Assembly (NCBI GenBank): GCA_027943335.1
Contig: BSBK01007848.1
Location: 62,001 to 126,000, forward strand
Origin: Chamaecyparis obtusa
Taxonomy: Eukaryota > Streptophyta > Pinopsida > Cupressales > Cupressaceae
Direction: 5' to 3'
Length of the DNA stretch: 64,000 bases
The notes under the pieces are model-generated. The model searched no databases, was not told where the DNA came from, and saw only the letters and a program-made list of their open reading frames with translations. Shown here piece by piece: positions 49,646 to 60,390 of the stretch. A program made the position numbers and the translations under genes. Position 1 is the first letter of the stretch; each line of letters begins with the position of its first letter.

Positions 49646-50477
49646 CTAGTTACTTGAAATGTAATCAACAATGCATGAAATGAAATATTTTTTGTTTTTA
49701 TTTATTTATTATTTTGACACATCCAATGCAAGATTGAACTAGTTATCTAAATAGATGAAATATAGAAAATATATTATGTAAATAAAAGATAATGGAATGT
49801 ATAGAAATCTGATCTAGATATCCAAATCAAAATTAAGATATATGGAGTCGATTTCACCAAAATGTAATTAAGAAAATAGAGTTCACTAGGATGCATGAAC
49901 AAACTAGGAGGCTTAGGCCTATCTTGTCTTACATTGGAAGGAAGATGATCCTCTAGGCTCAAGAAGGCTCAAGTGTTAAGAAGATGCAGTAATCCTTCTC
50001 TATTATGGAAGATGACTATGTAATTGTAAATTAGAAATATAAGATCTAGGGCTAGATTGAGAAAAAATATGGTTTTATGCATGCATAGGATGATTGCAAA
50101 GTAACAAACTAATTTCAGAAGTCAACCTAGGAAGAGAAAATATTAACTAACATATAAACCAAATTGTAGCCTAAAACATGAGGTCAAGGGTGACTCACAG
50201 GTCAGAAGTGATTTGGAGGGTCATGGGTGAGTCAATGGACTAAGGCAAGTTAACCCACCTTTGACCTAGCACATTTTCGATGAAATAACTTGTAAATTGT
50301 AGCTCTTGATCTAATCCTTTCATAGCTCCTTCCACAAATGTCACATGTTTTTTGCATACACAAAAAAAAGGGAAAAATGTTGTAGAAAGGGGTTTTCGTA
50401 GGTCAAACCCTAGTTTTTGAACCAACCATGAAATTGAAATGAAATGTACTTGAAAGGAAAGCATGTTGATATGTAGA

Positions 50478-50785
50478 AAAGGCTAGATTTGAGAAAAAAG
50501 ATGTCTTATACCTTGATGATGCAATGTTCTTGGAATGTGATAAAACAATGTTGATGCAATAACATGATTCCACAAAAAAATTAAAAAGAAATCATAAAGG
50601 GCATGCTTGCATGAAGGTTGTTGAAGCTTTCCATGATGAAATATATGGTGGGATGTAATGCCTTGAATGCTTGAATGCTTCTTTAGCTCCTTGAATGTTT
50701 GGGTTTGAATGAATGTCTATGAATGCCAAAATCAAGGAGGTAGCCTTGCTTATATACCTCTCCTAGTCATTTCAAAGTGCAAAAC
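50478..50785. repeat. 3.3-kb tandem array, start of unit F, cut by LINE
   Basis: It begins AAAGGCTAGATTTGAG and follows the unit to CATTTCAAAGTGCAAAACTTG. The next bases (GGTCATGCTCACTCTGC) belong to the LINE. Confidence 0.85.
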
Positions 50786-50895
50786 TTGGGTCATGCTCAC
50801 TCTGCACTCTACTAGGGCTTTTGCTTTGCGTCAAATTTCTGCATCCCTTGTCCTTCCCTCATTCCACAGTTATTGTGGGAAATAGTTTAGTATTA

Positions 50896-52104
50896 ATGGC
50901 TCTGGCCACTTCTCACCAAGCAGTTGATGTTGGTGTTGGTGTGGTTTCGGATAGAAATGGCGCCGCCAAGAAAACATCCCCACAAATTTGTGCCCAAAGT
51001 GTTTCACGAGGTATGTCTCAGCCTAATATTGTTCTACCCATTCATGAGTTTAATGATGCTTGCACTTGGCTTGAAACACATACCCTTATTGGCTATTTTC
51101 TAGGTTGCAACCCTCCTGAACATGTTATTAGGGATTGGGTTGCGAAATCTTGGACCCCTCATGGAATCTGCCTGGATGGCATCTAGAGCCTCACCAAAGG
51201 CTTTCTTTTGTTTTGCTTCTCCAATCCTTCCCATGTGGACGCCATTTTTTCCAAAGGTCCCTAGAACCTTAGGGCCTTGCTTTTAATTTTCCAATGCTGG
51301 TCTCACGACTTCTCTATCTCTGATGACAAGAAGCTAAAAGTCCTTGTGTGGGTAGATTTTCTTGGTCTTCCCCTACCCTATTGGCCATTTATGCATGCCA
51401 TAGCGCAAAAGCTAGGTAGGGTTATATGTAGCGAGCATGACCGTTTTCTTAATCATCGGCCTCAAAAGAGGCTCTGTGTTGAGGTCAACCTTTCTAGGGA
51501 CCTCAAAGAATCTATTGAGATTCAGGTTGGTGAGACCACCTTCACCTAGAAGGTGCTTTATCTCAACCTTCCCAAAAAAAATTATCATTTTCAATCTATG
51601 GAGCACAAGATTAAGGACTGCCCTCTCCCAGTGCCTTGTACCAAGGCTCCTCCCAAGGATTTTGGCTCTCAGCCAGTTGAGGCTGGAAAAAATAATGAGG
51701 GTAAGAAAGATGAATGGGTCATAGTCGACCACTGTAACAAGCCACACAAGCAGCCTGCTTCAGCTTTCGCTTCCCATCCATCACCTTCAGATAGTGTGGT
51801 TTCTTCAAAAACCCCAACTATCGAGGTTTCAAACCCTGCTTCACAGGGGAAAGGAGTTATTGACTCCCATGTTACCATTCCTTCAGCCTGCACGCCTCAA
51901 GCGGCCACAGAGATTGCTTCTACTTCATTCTACTGTTCTCGTAGCCCTCCTAGGTGTGTTGAGAATGTGTTTGATGGCATGCAGGAAAAGTGGCGTAATA
52001 TATCCATGGAATTTTCTAGGTCTGCTTTTGCCCTAGGTTATCTATCTAATAGTTTTGCTTCCCTTGGGGAAGGTGATGGAATGGATGACACTATTATTCC
52101 ATGA
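50896..52104 (+). pseudogene. LINE ORF1 (DUF4283-like RNA-binding protein)
   Basis: The frame from ATG 50896 (MALATSHQAVDV) gives LIGYFLGCNPPEHVIRDWV, KGFLLFCFSNPSHVDAIFSK, LLIFQCWSHDFSI and VLVWVDFLGLPLPYW, which is the DUF4283 fold found in plant LINE ORF1 and related proteins. A decayed zinc knuckle follows (YHFQSMEHKIKDCPL, first Cys residues lost). The C-terminal third is Ser/Thr/Pro-rich, with a final FDGMQEKWRNISMEFSRS. There are three in-frame TAG codons (51184, 51264, 51547), each readable as Trp in a CTGG context. There is no frameshift in about 400 codons. It would bind LINE RNA as a chaperone. Confidence 0.88.
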
Positions 52105-52110
52105 AGTATG

Positions 52111-52577
52111 TGTTAGGATTAACAAGGCAGAAATAACAATTATGTGCAAATATAACTAATATCAGAAAATAATAAACCACACAGAATAGAACACAAGACA
52201 CATAGATTTAACGTGGTTCACCCAATCCCTGGGCTACGTCCACCAACAGCGAGTCCAATATTATTATTATCCAGTGATTACAACTTGATTACAATCCGTA
52301 ATCCCTTACACCCCAATTCTGCCGTAAGTACTAAAATCATACATCATGAAAATCCCTAACCCTAAGCCATATTATACAATATTTTCCCGCTTTAGGGTTA
52401 GAATGAGTTATAAGTAGTCGGCCTCAAAAAAAATTTCCTCGGGGGTTGCGCCCCCGAACCCCTGCTCTTGGGGGCTGCCGCCCCCAAACCCCTACTCGGG
52501 GCCCGGCGAGGTCGGGAGGAAAAGTGTACAGTACTTTCCTAGATAGTACTTTCCTGATTAGTCACCACAAGCTAACA
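52111..52577 (-). repeat. 3' LTR of the copia element (467 bp)
   Basis: It matches 56351-56767 except for a few substitutions and the block 52420-52520. There this copy has GC-rich sequence (GGGGTTGCGCCCCCGAACCC, GGGGGCTGCCGCCCCC) and the other copy has short repeats of AAAAGTAGTCGGCC. Confidence 0.93.
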
Positions 52578-52588
52578 ATCTCCCACTT
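52578..52588 (-). other. Polypurine tract of the copia element
   Basis: Minus strand AAGTGGGAGAT immediately before the LTR start TGTTAGC. Similar AGTGGGAG motifs recur at 52620-52680, perhaps scars of the RNase H deletion. Confidence 0.7.
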
Positions 52589-52719
52589 GGTGAATGATCA
52601 GTATCCACACTATACTAAAAAACCTCCCACTTGGAGACTGATCCTGTAGCAATACCGCTACCCACATGAGGCTCCCACTGGATTGAACCACCTTGGACTC
52701 AGTTGTTCCTTTATTTTGT

Positions 52720-53226
52720 TCAGTCTAGAAGACCAACTGAAGCAACATAGCCTTGTACAGTAGTAGTAGAACCCCCAAAGTGTAAACACTTACTGGATGT
52801 GCCTCTCAAATATCTGAGAATCCATTTGACTGCATTCCAATGCTCAATACCAGGGTTACTCATATAACGGCTAACGACTCCCACTGCGTGTGCAATATCT
52901 GGCCTAGTGCATACCATAGCATACATTAAGCTCCCTACAGCTGAAGCATAAGGTACCTTAGACATTTTAGTCTCTTCTTCTGGTGTCTTGGGACACATAT
53001 CCTTAGTCAATTTCAAATGACCAGGCAAAGGTATCCTGACAGCTTTGGCATTTTCCATAGAGAAACGTTGCAACACCTTCTCAATATAATCAGCCTGAGA
53101 TAGAGACAATTTCCTATTTTTCCTATCTCTACAAATTTTCATACCAAGGATTTGTTTTGCTGCCCCCAAATCCTTCATAGCAAAAGATTTTGCTAACTGT
53201 TGTTTCAACCCCTTAATGTGATCCAT
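52720..53226 (-). pseudogene. Copia RT C-terminal part, RNase H deleted
   Basis: The frame begins MDHIKGLKQQLAKSFAMKDL, then GAAKQILGMKICRDR and SLSQADYIEKVLQRFSM, followed by the connection VPYASAVGSLMYAMVCTRPD and WILRYLRGTSSKCL. It ends at VQGYVASVGLLD, where the RNase H motif G-Y-x-D-x-D should follow. Only about 140 bp separate this from the LTR, so most of RNase H is gone. A frameshift near 53215 joins it to the YVDD segment upstream. Confidence 0.88.
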
Positions 53227-54632
53227 GTTGACCCAGCTACAAGCATATCATCAACATATAAACATAAAATAATGTAACTGTCATCATCCAACCTCTTAAA
53301 ATAAACACAATGGTTAGAATGACACCGACTATATCCATGCCCATTCATAAAAGTGTCAAATTTAATATACCATTGCCGAGGTGCTTGCTTCAAGCCATAT
53401 AAACTTTTCTGCAATCTGCACACCAAATTCTCCTTACCCTTGACCTCAAATCCTTGTGGCTGAACCATATATATTTCTTCATCCAAATCACCATGAAGAA
53501 AGGCTGTTTTAAGATCAAGCTACTCTAAATGCAAATCTTCAGTAGCCACAATACTTAAAACAGTACGAATGGAAGTCATTTTAACAACTGGAGAAAATAT
53601 CTCATCAAAATCAATACCATGTTTCTGTGCAAATCCTTTTACGACTAATCTGGCTTTAAATCTTTTCGTACCTCCATCCTCTTCTTTGATCCTGTAAACC
53701 CATTTATTCTGTAAAGCCCTTTTACCTGCAGGTAACTTACATAAATCCCATGTCTGATTTTTCAGCAAAGAGTCCATTTCATCTGTCATTGCAGACTCCC
53801 ACTGAAGCTTTGTATCCACCTGCACAGCTTCATTATAACATTCAGGTTCACCAGCATCTATTAACAGAATAGAATACAAAGATGGAGAAAATCTTTCTGG
53901 AGGTCTACTTAGCCTTGTTGACCGTCTAACACTCACTGGGGTGTGTGGTATTTGTTGTTGCTATTGTTGCGGAGCATAAGGAACTACTGGAACATGAACT
54001 TGTGGAGTATCATCCAGTACTACATAGTCATTTTCTTTCTTCTCATGCTACAGCAACAGATCTTTGTACAATACTTTCTCATTGAATATGACATCCCTGC
54101 TTCTTACAATTTTATGATTTTCAAAATCCCAAAGCCTATAACCAAATTCATCAATGCCATACCCAACAAATACACATTTCTTTGACTTAGCTTCCAGCTT
54201 GGTTCTATTTTCAGAATCTATAAGTGCAAAAGCTTCACAACCAAAGGTTTTGAGAAAAGAATAACTCACCTTCTTACCACTCCATGCTTCCTCTGGAATA
54301 CCACAGTCCAAAGGAGTAGAGGGGCCTCTATTGATTTAATAAATAGCAGTGTTCACTGCCTCTGCCCACATATTTTTGGGCAGCCTAGCATGCAACCTCA
54401 TACTCCTTGCACGCTCCATTATTGTCTTGTTCATGCGTTCAGCCACTCCATTTTCTTATGGAGTCCTTGGCACAATTTTCTGCCTACGAATACCATTAGA
54501 GGAACAATATTCTTCAAATTCTGTGCTGCAATACTCACCACCATTATCAGATCTGAGACATTTTAACTTTTTACCAGTCTCATTCTCAACCAAGCATTTC
54601 CATTTCTTAAAAGTTTGAAATACATTAGATTT
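53205..54632 (-). pseudogene. Copia integrase core/C-terminus and RT N-terminal part
   Basis: After the TAG at 54633 the frame continues with [11 protein letters not shown] (second integrase Asp) and ENGVAERMNKTIMERARSMR (catalytic Glu), then FGCEAFALIDSENRTKLEAK and CVFVGYGIDEFGYRLWD (the C-terminal copia integrase motif). Next come RT motifs NKWVYRIKEEDGGTKRFKAR, LVVKGFAQKHGIDFDEIFSP, LDLKTAFLHGDLDEEIYM and LCLYVDDMLVAGS (YVDD). Single stops (TAG/TAA) occur near 54445, 54340, 54050, 53960 and 53520. Confidence 0.9.
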
Positions 54633-56252
54633 CTATCTAAGGAAATAAATCCATACTTTTCTTGTTGCATCATCTATAAATGTAACATAATACAAAGAGC
54701 CACCAAGGGAAGATACCTGAGCTGGTCCCCATACATCTGTATGCACAAGCTCTAATCTCTCATTTTTCTTTTCCTTCCCACTCTTCACAAAACTAACTCT
54801 CTTTTGTTTTCCATAAACACAACTTTCACAGAAATCCATATTGACACATTTCAGACCAGGTAAAACTTTCTTTGAATGAAGTAATTTCATACCTTTTTCA
54901 CTCATGTGCCCGAGTCTGTTGTGCCACAGTGCTGTGTTAGAATCTACAGCAACAGTTTGATGTTCTTCCTGCTCAACTGCAGCCACTGTTCCTGAACATT
55001 CATTATCTTCTGAAACAATTAAAGTAGAAGGAACAGTATGACCTGTACAAAGATATAAGGTGCCTACTTTCACACCTTTTGCTACTACTAAGGAACCTTT
55101 TGAAACCTTCCAATTTTTATCATTAAAAGTAACTGTGCAACCCTCATCACCCAGTTGCCCTGCTAAAATTAAATTCCTACTCAGCCTTGGAACATGTCTT
55201 ACCTCTTGTAGTAGCCAATGATTCCCATTCTGCAACTTAATCTTAATTTTTCCCTTTCCAACAATCTGACAGGGTTCACTATCTCCCAAATAAACTAGCC
55301 CAAAATCCCCTTGGACATAATCAACAAAATAACTTCTATGGGGTGTAGCATGAAATGAAGCCCCAGAATCTAAAACCCATGAATCATCAATACTTTCTAA
55401 GGACAAGAGCAAAGCATCCTCTTCGGATTTGTTACTTACCACATTTGCCTCCTTGTTTCCATCATTTTTGTCTCCTTGATCTTTCTTCCGAGACCAACAA
55501 TCTTTCTTCTTATGACCTGGTTTTCCACAGTACCAGCAATCATTTGGCCCTTTAGATTCGGACCTCTTTCCCTTTGATTTTCCTCTTGATTTCCCACGAT
55601 TTCCAGAGTTGTTTCCTCTATCTCTTGTTCTGCCTCTACTTTCTGTGTTCAATACACTACTCGATGTGCATGCCCTTGAGCTTTTCCTACGAATTTCCTC
55701 ACTCAATATAACACCAATAACATCATCATACTTTAGGGTATTAGAACCAGAAACAGAATTACTAACAGCCATTACCAAGCCATTCCAGCTTTCTGGCAAA
55801 GAACACAAAATCAAGAGAGCCCTAACCTCTTCATCGAAAGTAATTTTAACTGAGGTTAATTGACTTGTAACTATATTAAACTCATTCAAATGATCAGTAA
55901 CTGATCCACCTTCGACCATTTTCATATTAAATAAACGCTTCATAAGAAATACCTTGTTTGAAGCTGAAGGCTTTTTATACAACTTCGCTAGGGTTTCCAT
56001 CAGATCTTTAGCTGTCTTTGCTTCAGTAATATTGAATGCCACCGATTGTGCCAGGCATAGATGAATACTCCCCAGTGCCTTCCTATCCAAAATATCCCAA
56101 TCTTCCTGAGACATTGATTGCTCTTTCTTGGCTACTCCCTCTAATGGCCGCCATAGATCCTTCTGATAGAGATAATCCTCCATTTGCATCTTCCATAACT
56201 GGAAGTTCTTCCCATTAAACTTATCAACCTTCAACCTACCCTCGTCTACCAT
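54633..56252 (-). CDS. Copia Gag-protease-integrase N-terminal polyprotein (539 codons, then premature stop)
   Basis: This is the longest intact frame of the copia element. The start is ATG at 56252 (MVDEGRLKVDKF), 9 bp after an in-frame TAA. In order: Gag capsid (about residues 5-200), basic RG-rich linker, zinc knuckle CWYCGKPGHKKKDC (about 240), aspartic protease WVLDSGASFHATP (about 293; Asp-Ser-Gly present), GAG-pre-integrase region, integrase zinc domain HNRLGHMSEKGMKLLH...CESCVYGK, and the start of the core with HTDVWGPAQVSS (first Asp) and YYVTFIDDATRKVWIYFLR. It then hits TAG where a Gln codon is expected. Product: nucleocapsid, protease and a truncated integrase. It may still make Gag. 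Confidence 0.93.
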   Translation of the reverse strand: MVDEGRLKVDKFNGKNFQLWKMQMEDYLYQKDLWRPLEGVAKKEQSMSQEDWDILDRKALGSIHLCLAQSVAFNITEAKTAKDLMETLAKLYKKPSASNKVFLMKRLFNMKMVEGGSVTDHLNEFNIVTSQLTSVKITFDEEVRALLILCSLPESWNGLVMAVSNSVSGSNTLKYDDVIGVILSEEIRRKSSRACTSSSVLNTESRGRTRDRGNNSGNRGKSRGKSKGKRSESKGPNDCWYCGKPGHKKKDCWSRKKDQGDKNDGNKEANVVSNKSEEDALLLSLESIDDSWVLDSGASFHATPHRSYFVDYVQGDFGLVYLGDSEPCQIVGKGKIKIKLQNGNHWLLQEVRHVPRLSRNLILAGQLGDEGCTVTFNDKNWKVSKGSLVVAKGVKVGTLYLCTGHTVPSTLIVSEDNECSGTVAAVEQEEHQTVAVDSNTALWHNRLGHMSEKGMKLLHSKKVLPGLKCVNMDFCESCVYGKQKRVSFVKSGKEKKNERLELVHTDVWGPAQVSSLGGSLYYVTFIDDATRKVWIYFLR

Positions 56253-56336
56253 TTCTCCCACTTAACCGAGAGACTCTCCCACTAACTCGTGAGACCTGCT
56301 TCAGAGAATAGATGAAAGAACAAATGAAATAACCTG

Positions 56337-56348
56337 GCTCTGATACCA
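56337..56348 (-). other. Primer-binding site of the copia element (initiator Met tRNA type)
   Basis: Minus strand TGGTATCAGAGC, two bases inside the right LTR. Confidence 0.93.
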
Positions 56349-56350
56349 CT

Positions 56351-56767
56351 TGTTAGGATTAACAAGGCAGAAATAACAATTATGTGCAAATATAACTAAT
56401 ATCAGAAAATAATAAACCACACAGAATAGAACACAAGACACACAGATTTAACATGGTTCACCCAATCCCTGGGCTACGTCCACCAACAGCGAGTCCAATA
56501 TTATTATTATCCAGTGATTACAACTTGATTACAATCCGTAATCCCTTACAGCCCAATTCTGCTGCAAGTACTAAAATCATACATCATGAAAATCCCTAAC
56601 CCTAAGCCATATTATACAATATTTTCCCGCTTTAGGGTTAGAATGAGTTATAAGTAGTCGGCCCAAAAAATTGAAAAAAGTAGTCGGCCTCAAAAAAGTA
56701 GTCAGGAGGAAAAGTGTACAGTACTTTCCTAGATAGTACTTTCCTGATTAGTCACCACAAGCTAACA
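56351..56767 (-). repeat. 5' LTR of the copia element (417 bp)
   Basis: TGTTAGGATT...GCTAACA, the partner of 52111-52577. It is 50 bp shorter because it lacks the GC-rich block. Confidence 0.93.
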
Positions 56768-56772
56768 GTATG

Positions 56773-57500
56773 TCTCATGGAATGTTCGTGGGTTGACAGA
56801 CCTACCCAAAAAAAATTTTGTCAGAGATTTGTGTCACTGTATTAGTCATTTGGATGTTTTATGCCTCCAGGAAGTTAAGATTTCTGGTTTCATGCTTGAT
56901 GTTGCTCGTAAAGTTATTTGGCCTACAAGCCTTGCTCTTTGTTCTTAGCATGAGGCTGGTCGAGGTGGAGTAGCTACTCTCATTTCCCCTCATTGGCATT
57001 CCTTTTTTGTTAGTCATGTTTCTGACCCCATGCAGAGAGTTGTTTGGGCCACTTTCATTATTGAAAATCATTCTTTTGGCATAGCTAATGTTTATGCTCC
57101 CAGTGATGTTGTTGAGAGATCTCACCTTTGGCGTTGGCTTGCAGATTCTCTTCCACCTGCTACCTGGCTTGTTTGTGGTGATTTTAATATGGTGGAGATG
57201 GCGTTTGACAAGGATGGCCTTTTGCCTTTTCGATGGATAGCTGGGGAAAGAGAAGCCTAGTACTACATGCATAATAAATTAGGGCTTTTCGATCCCAATG
57301 TTGGTTGTCATCGTTCTAATGGGGTCTGGCACACTTGGTCTAATTACAAGGCCTCATCTGACATAATTCATAAAAGGCTTGATCGTGCTATGATCTCGGC
57401 ACAATCTTTTTTCTCTTTTTCTAAAAAATGAGCTTTACCGATCACTCCTCTTGTTGATGTGACCTTGTCAGATAATCTTCCCATCCAATTTAATATTGTT
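56773..57500 (+). pseudogene. LINE ORF2 apurinic-type endonuclease domain
   Basis: Motifs in order: VSWNVRGLTDLPKK, LDVLCLQEVKI (catalytic Glu), GRGGVATLIS, FGIANVYAPSD, TWLVCGDFNMVE (GDFN), and IIHKRLDRAMIS. Then TLSDNLPI, where the canonical SDH has become SDN, losing the catalytic His. The domain nicks target DNA to prime reverse transcription. In-frame stops lie at 56949, 57258 and 57429. Confidence 0.88.
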
Positions 57501-58149
57501 TGGCAGATAGCTAAGGCTAGGCCTCCCACCACACAATTTTTCTTTAATACTTATGTCTTTCACCATCCATCCACTGTGGCCCACATTCATCGGGTTTGGA
57601 ACCTCAAGCCTAGGCCCACTCAGTCAACTGGCTGGATCCAATGGTGGAATGACGCCATCAGGCGTACAACTCATTTCTTGCTCATTTATGGCAGACAGCT
57701 GGCCAAGTGTCTTCGTAGATCATATGATGTCAACACCAAAGCCTTGTGTGTTGCCACCAAGGCCTTAGCCCAGGACCTTTTCAATCAGAATCTGCAACTT
57801 AATATTGCCAAGTTATGTCATTAGAAACAAGTGGCTGACAACTATGCTGCCAGAGGAGCCCTGATCAAAGCTCATCTCCACTGGTTAAAAGTTGGAGACC
57901 AAGCTTCTAAAGAATTTTTTTCTGCCCTCCATCCTCATCATACCAGTACAGGCATAACCAGAATCAGAGAAGACCTCAACCTCCTCACAGAGCTTCATGA
58001 TGTTTTGCAAGTCTTTGTTCGCCATTATGAATAGGTTTTTGCTACTCAGCGATACTCTCCTGGTAGTGAGAAAGCTCTTGCTGAGTGCACTACGGTTGTT
58101 CTGCAATGTGTCTCCCCTGCTTAGCAAGTCTTCTATGATCAACTGCTTT

Positions 58150-59030
58150 CCTTTTAGGATCTTCGTGAAGCAGTGTTCGCCATGGCTGATGATAAAGCCC
58201 CTGGATGTGATGGATTCCCTTGTGAGTTTTACAAAGTCCTCTGGGATGTCATTGGTCCTAATCTTCACCAAGTCTACCTGGAAGTGTATCATACCCGATG
58301 TCTTGGGGGTATCATTAACCAATGCAATATCAAGTTTATTCCCAAGTCTAGGGATTCGTAGGACATTTTCAACTAGAGGCCTATTACCTTGCTCAATGTC
58401 TCCTACAAGATCATTTCCAAGGTGTTGGTTCTCAAGCTCCAACACTTGCTTCCACAAATTGTTTGGCCTAAGCAAAAAGGATTTATTAGGTCAAGATTTA
58501 TTCTTGACTTGATATTATTGCCATTTGGGAAGGTATGGAATGGGCTCATAAGTCTCACCAGAAAGCCCTTTTTCTTAAGATTGATTTTGCTAAAGCTTAT
58601 GATCGCATTGAATGACCTTTTATCCTTGCTATGCTTCATGCTATGGGTTTTGGACCCATATTTCTTCAATCTGTGTAGATGCTCTTCAATGATGCCTTTG
58701 CCTGCATTACCATCAATGGCCGATAGTCTCCTACCTTTGGGCTCTATTGATCCATCTGGAAAGGTTTCCCTCTGGCTATGGCCTTGTATGTTTTGGCCAC
58801 TGAGGGTTTCGGCTACCTGCTTGCTCACTCCATTTCTATGGGTAATGTTCGGGGAATCTACTTGCCGGATTCATCTCAACAGCTAGTCAATGGCCATTTT
58901 GTGGATGATTCCTTCCTCACTCTGGAAGAGGATGAAGAGACTATCAAGGCAACCTTGCAATGTTTAGAAAATTTTTGTCTAGCCTCTGGTTCGGCCATTC
59001 AATGGCATAAAACCCTCTGCTACAGATAGT
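58150..59030 (+). pseudogene. LINE ORF2 reverse transcriptase domain
   Basis: Motifs: DDKAPGCDGFPCEFYK, CNIKFIPKSRDS, RPITLLNVSYKIISKVL, PKQKGFIRSR, then after a frameshift near 58500 FLKIDFAKAYDRIE, PLAMALYVLATEGFGYLL and NGHFVDDSFLTLEED (FVDD replaces the usual FADD). The first catalytic Asp (KIDFAKAYD) and the DD pair are intact. Many stops occur. Confidence 0.88.
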
Positions 59031-60390
59031 CAGCTCTTCTCGAGCCTCCTTGGTTTTCTCAGTTTAGCTGGACCAGGATCCAGCATGGGGAAATTTTTCG
59101 CTTTCTTGGCATTCCCTTTGCTTTTCAAGCCCACCCTAAAAATCTATGGAATGCAGTTCTTGCCAAAATTGAAAAAAAGCTTACTTACTGGATCACGAAG
59201 CCGCTCTCTCTCGCAAGAAAGTTCCAAATTTGCTCCAAGATCCTAGCGGCCACACATGTGTATTACTCCTCTTGCTGGGCTCCTTCCAAAGCCTCCTACA
59301 AGAAGCTCGATAAATTATTGCATGATCTCCTTTGGGATTCCAGTATTAAACATAAGGGTTTTCATAGAGTTGCCTAGGATTTATGTTGCCTTCCTGAGGT
59401 CTCAGGTGGGCTTGGTTTACTTGATACCCAGAAACAAGGGCACGCCCTTTGTGCCAAATGGGTTGTGTGATGTCTCACAGGAAATGAGGCTTGGAAAATT
59501 TTGCTTCGACATTGCATTTCCTCAGGATATCCTCTTCACAAGCTTGCCTGGAAGGGGATTGGATTTCAAACCCTTCTGGTTATGAAGGAACCCATTCAGA
59601 TCCAAGATACTTTTGTTGCCAAAAGTATTTGGAGAGCCTGGGAGTATGTTAAGCCCTGGCTCCATTGGGCTAGGAATGGTTTCTGGGATGGTCTTTCTTT
59701 CAACCAGCAGAACATTTGGTGGTCCCCTTTATTTTCTCAACAAGGGATTCCTCTTGCCAGAGTTCAAGGGGTTAATGCTCTTTGGTTTCACAAACGTGGC
59801 ATTCAAACTCTGAAAGATCTTTTCTCCAAAGCCACTATGAATCTCTGATCTTGGGATGATCTCCGAGTCCAATTCCGGCTCATCCGCCCAAATCGTTAGA
59901 CTTTTGATTTGCTAGTTTTGGCCATCCCGCCTCATCTCTTGCACAAGTTGGGAATTCAATCTGTTAGACCTTGGTGGAAGGACTGGAAATGGTATCCTAC
60001 TACACCCTTCACTAATTACAAACCCAAGCTTGGGTATTCTTGGTTTGTACCCCACTTGCCCATGATTGATTCTCTCAACCAACGATGGCATATCTCTTCT
60101 TCTCAGAAGAGTTGGAGCTGGCAATTTCGTACCATTTGGGATTCTGTCATTGAGCCTAAAATTGCTCATTTTGCCTAGTGTTTGTTGTACGGGGGCTTGC
60201 CTTTGGGAGCTAGACTCAGGCATTTGGGGGTTCCTGATCCTAAATGCCCTTTTTGTGGTCATTCTGAGACGCTCATGCACATTTTTTGAATTTGTCGTCG
60301 TGCCCAGAATTATTGGGTTTGGATTCACGACCTATTTGCTCCTTTTAGGCCTGAACCTTTTTCGTGGCATATGGAATTTCTTAGTGATTC
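59031..60390 (+). pseudogene. LINE ORF2 C-terminal region with CCHC zinc motif
   Basis: After the RT thumb (EIFRFLGIPFAFQ...LTYWITKPLSLARKFQICSK) the frame runs through GVNALWFHKRGIQTLKDLF to PDPKCPFCGHSETLMHIF, stop, ICRRAQNYW. That is the C-x2-C-x7-H-x4-C zinc motif found at the end of plant L1 ORF2. Similarity ends near HMEFLSDSG at about 60390, before a natural stop. Confidence 0.8.

Larger units (their letters stand above)
52111..56767 (-). mobile_element. Ty1/copia retrotransposon, minus strand, TSD GTATG
   Basis: A perfect 5-bp duplication GTATG occurs at 52106-52110 and 56768-56772. The LTRs (52111-52577 and 56351-56767) start TGTTAGGATT and end CTAACA on the plus strand. A tRNA-iMet-type primer site adjoins the right LTR. 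Pol order is protease, integrase, RT: copia. The RNase H region is largely deleted and the RT is frameshifted, so it is defective despite nearly identical LTRs. The Gag wording (KVDKFNGKNFQLWK) is of the Tnt1/Tork-like type; lineage assignment is inference. Confidence 0.95.
50786..60390 (+). mobile_element. L1-type LINE, plus strand, split by a copia element
   Basis: The 5' UTR starts about 50786 within unit F. ORF1 is at 50896-52104. ORF2 starts at 52101 and continues, after the copia insertion (52111-56767), from 56773 to about 60390. The order ORF1 (DUF4283-like RNA-binding, then knuckle), endonuclease, RT, C-terminal zinc motif is that of plant L1 elements. The 3' UTR and poly-A were not found. 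Similarity stops near 60390, where another element may begin. Confidence 0.9.
52101..60390 (+). pseudogene. LINE ORF2 polyprotein (endonuclease-RT-zinc), interrupted by copia
   Basis: ATG 52101 overlaps the ORF1 stop as ATGA. Codons 1-3 precede the copia insertion, and the frame resumes in phase at 56773 because element plus TSD is 4662 bp, a multiple of three. One frameshift near 58500 moves the frame. About 19 nonsense codons, mostly TAG, are present. Subdomains are listed separately. Confidence 0.85.

Noticed and set aside
53943..54618. Plus-strand frames within the copia element
   Set aside because: They are antisense shadows of the minus-strand integrase and RT.
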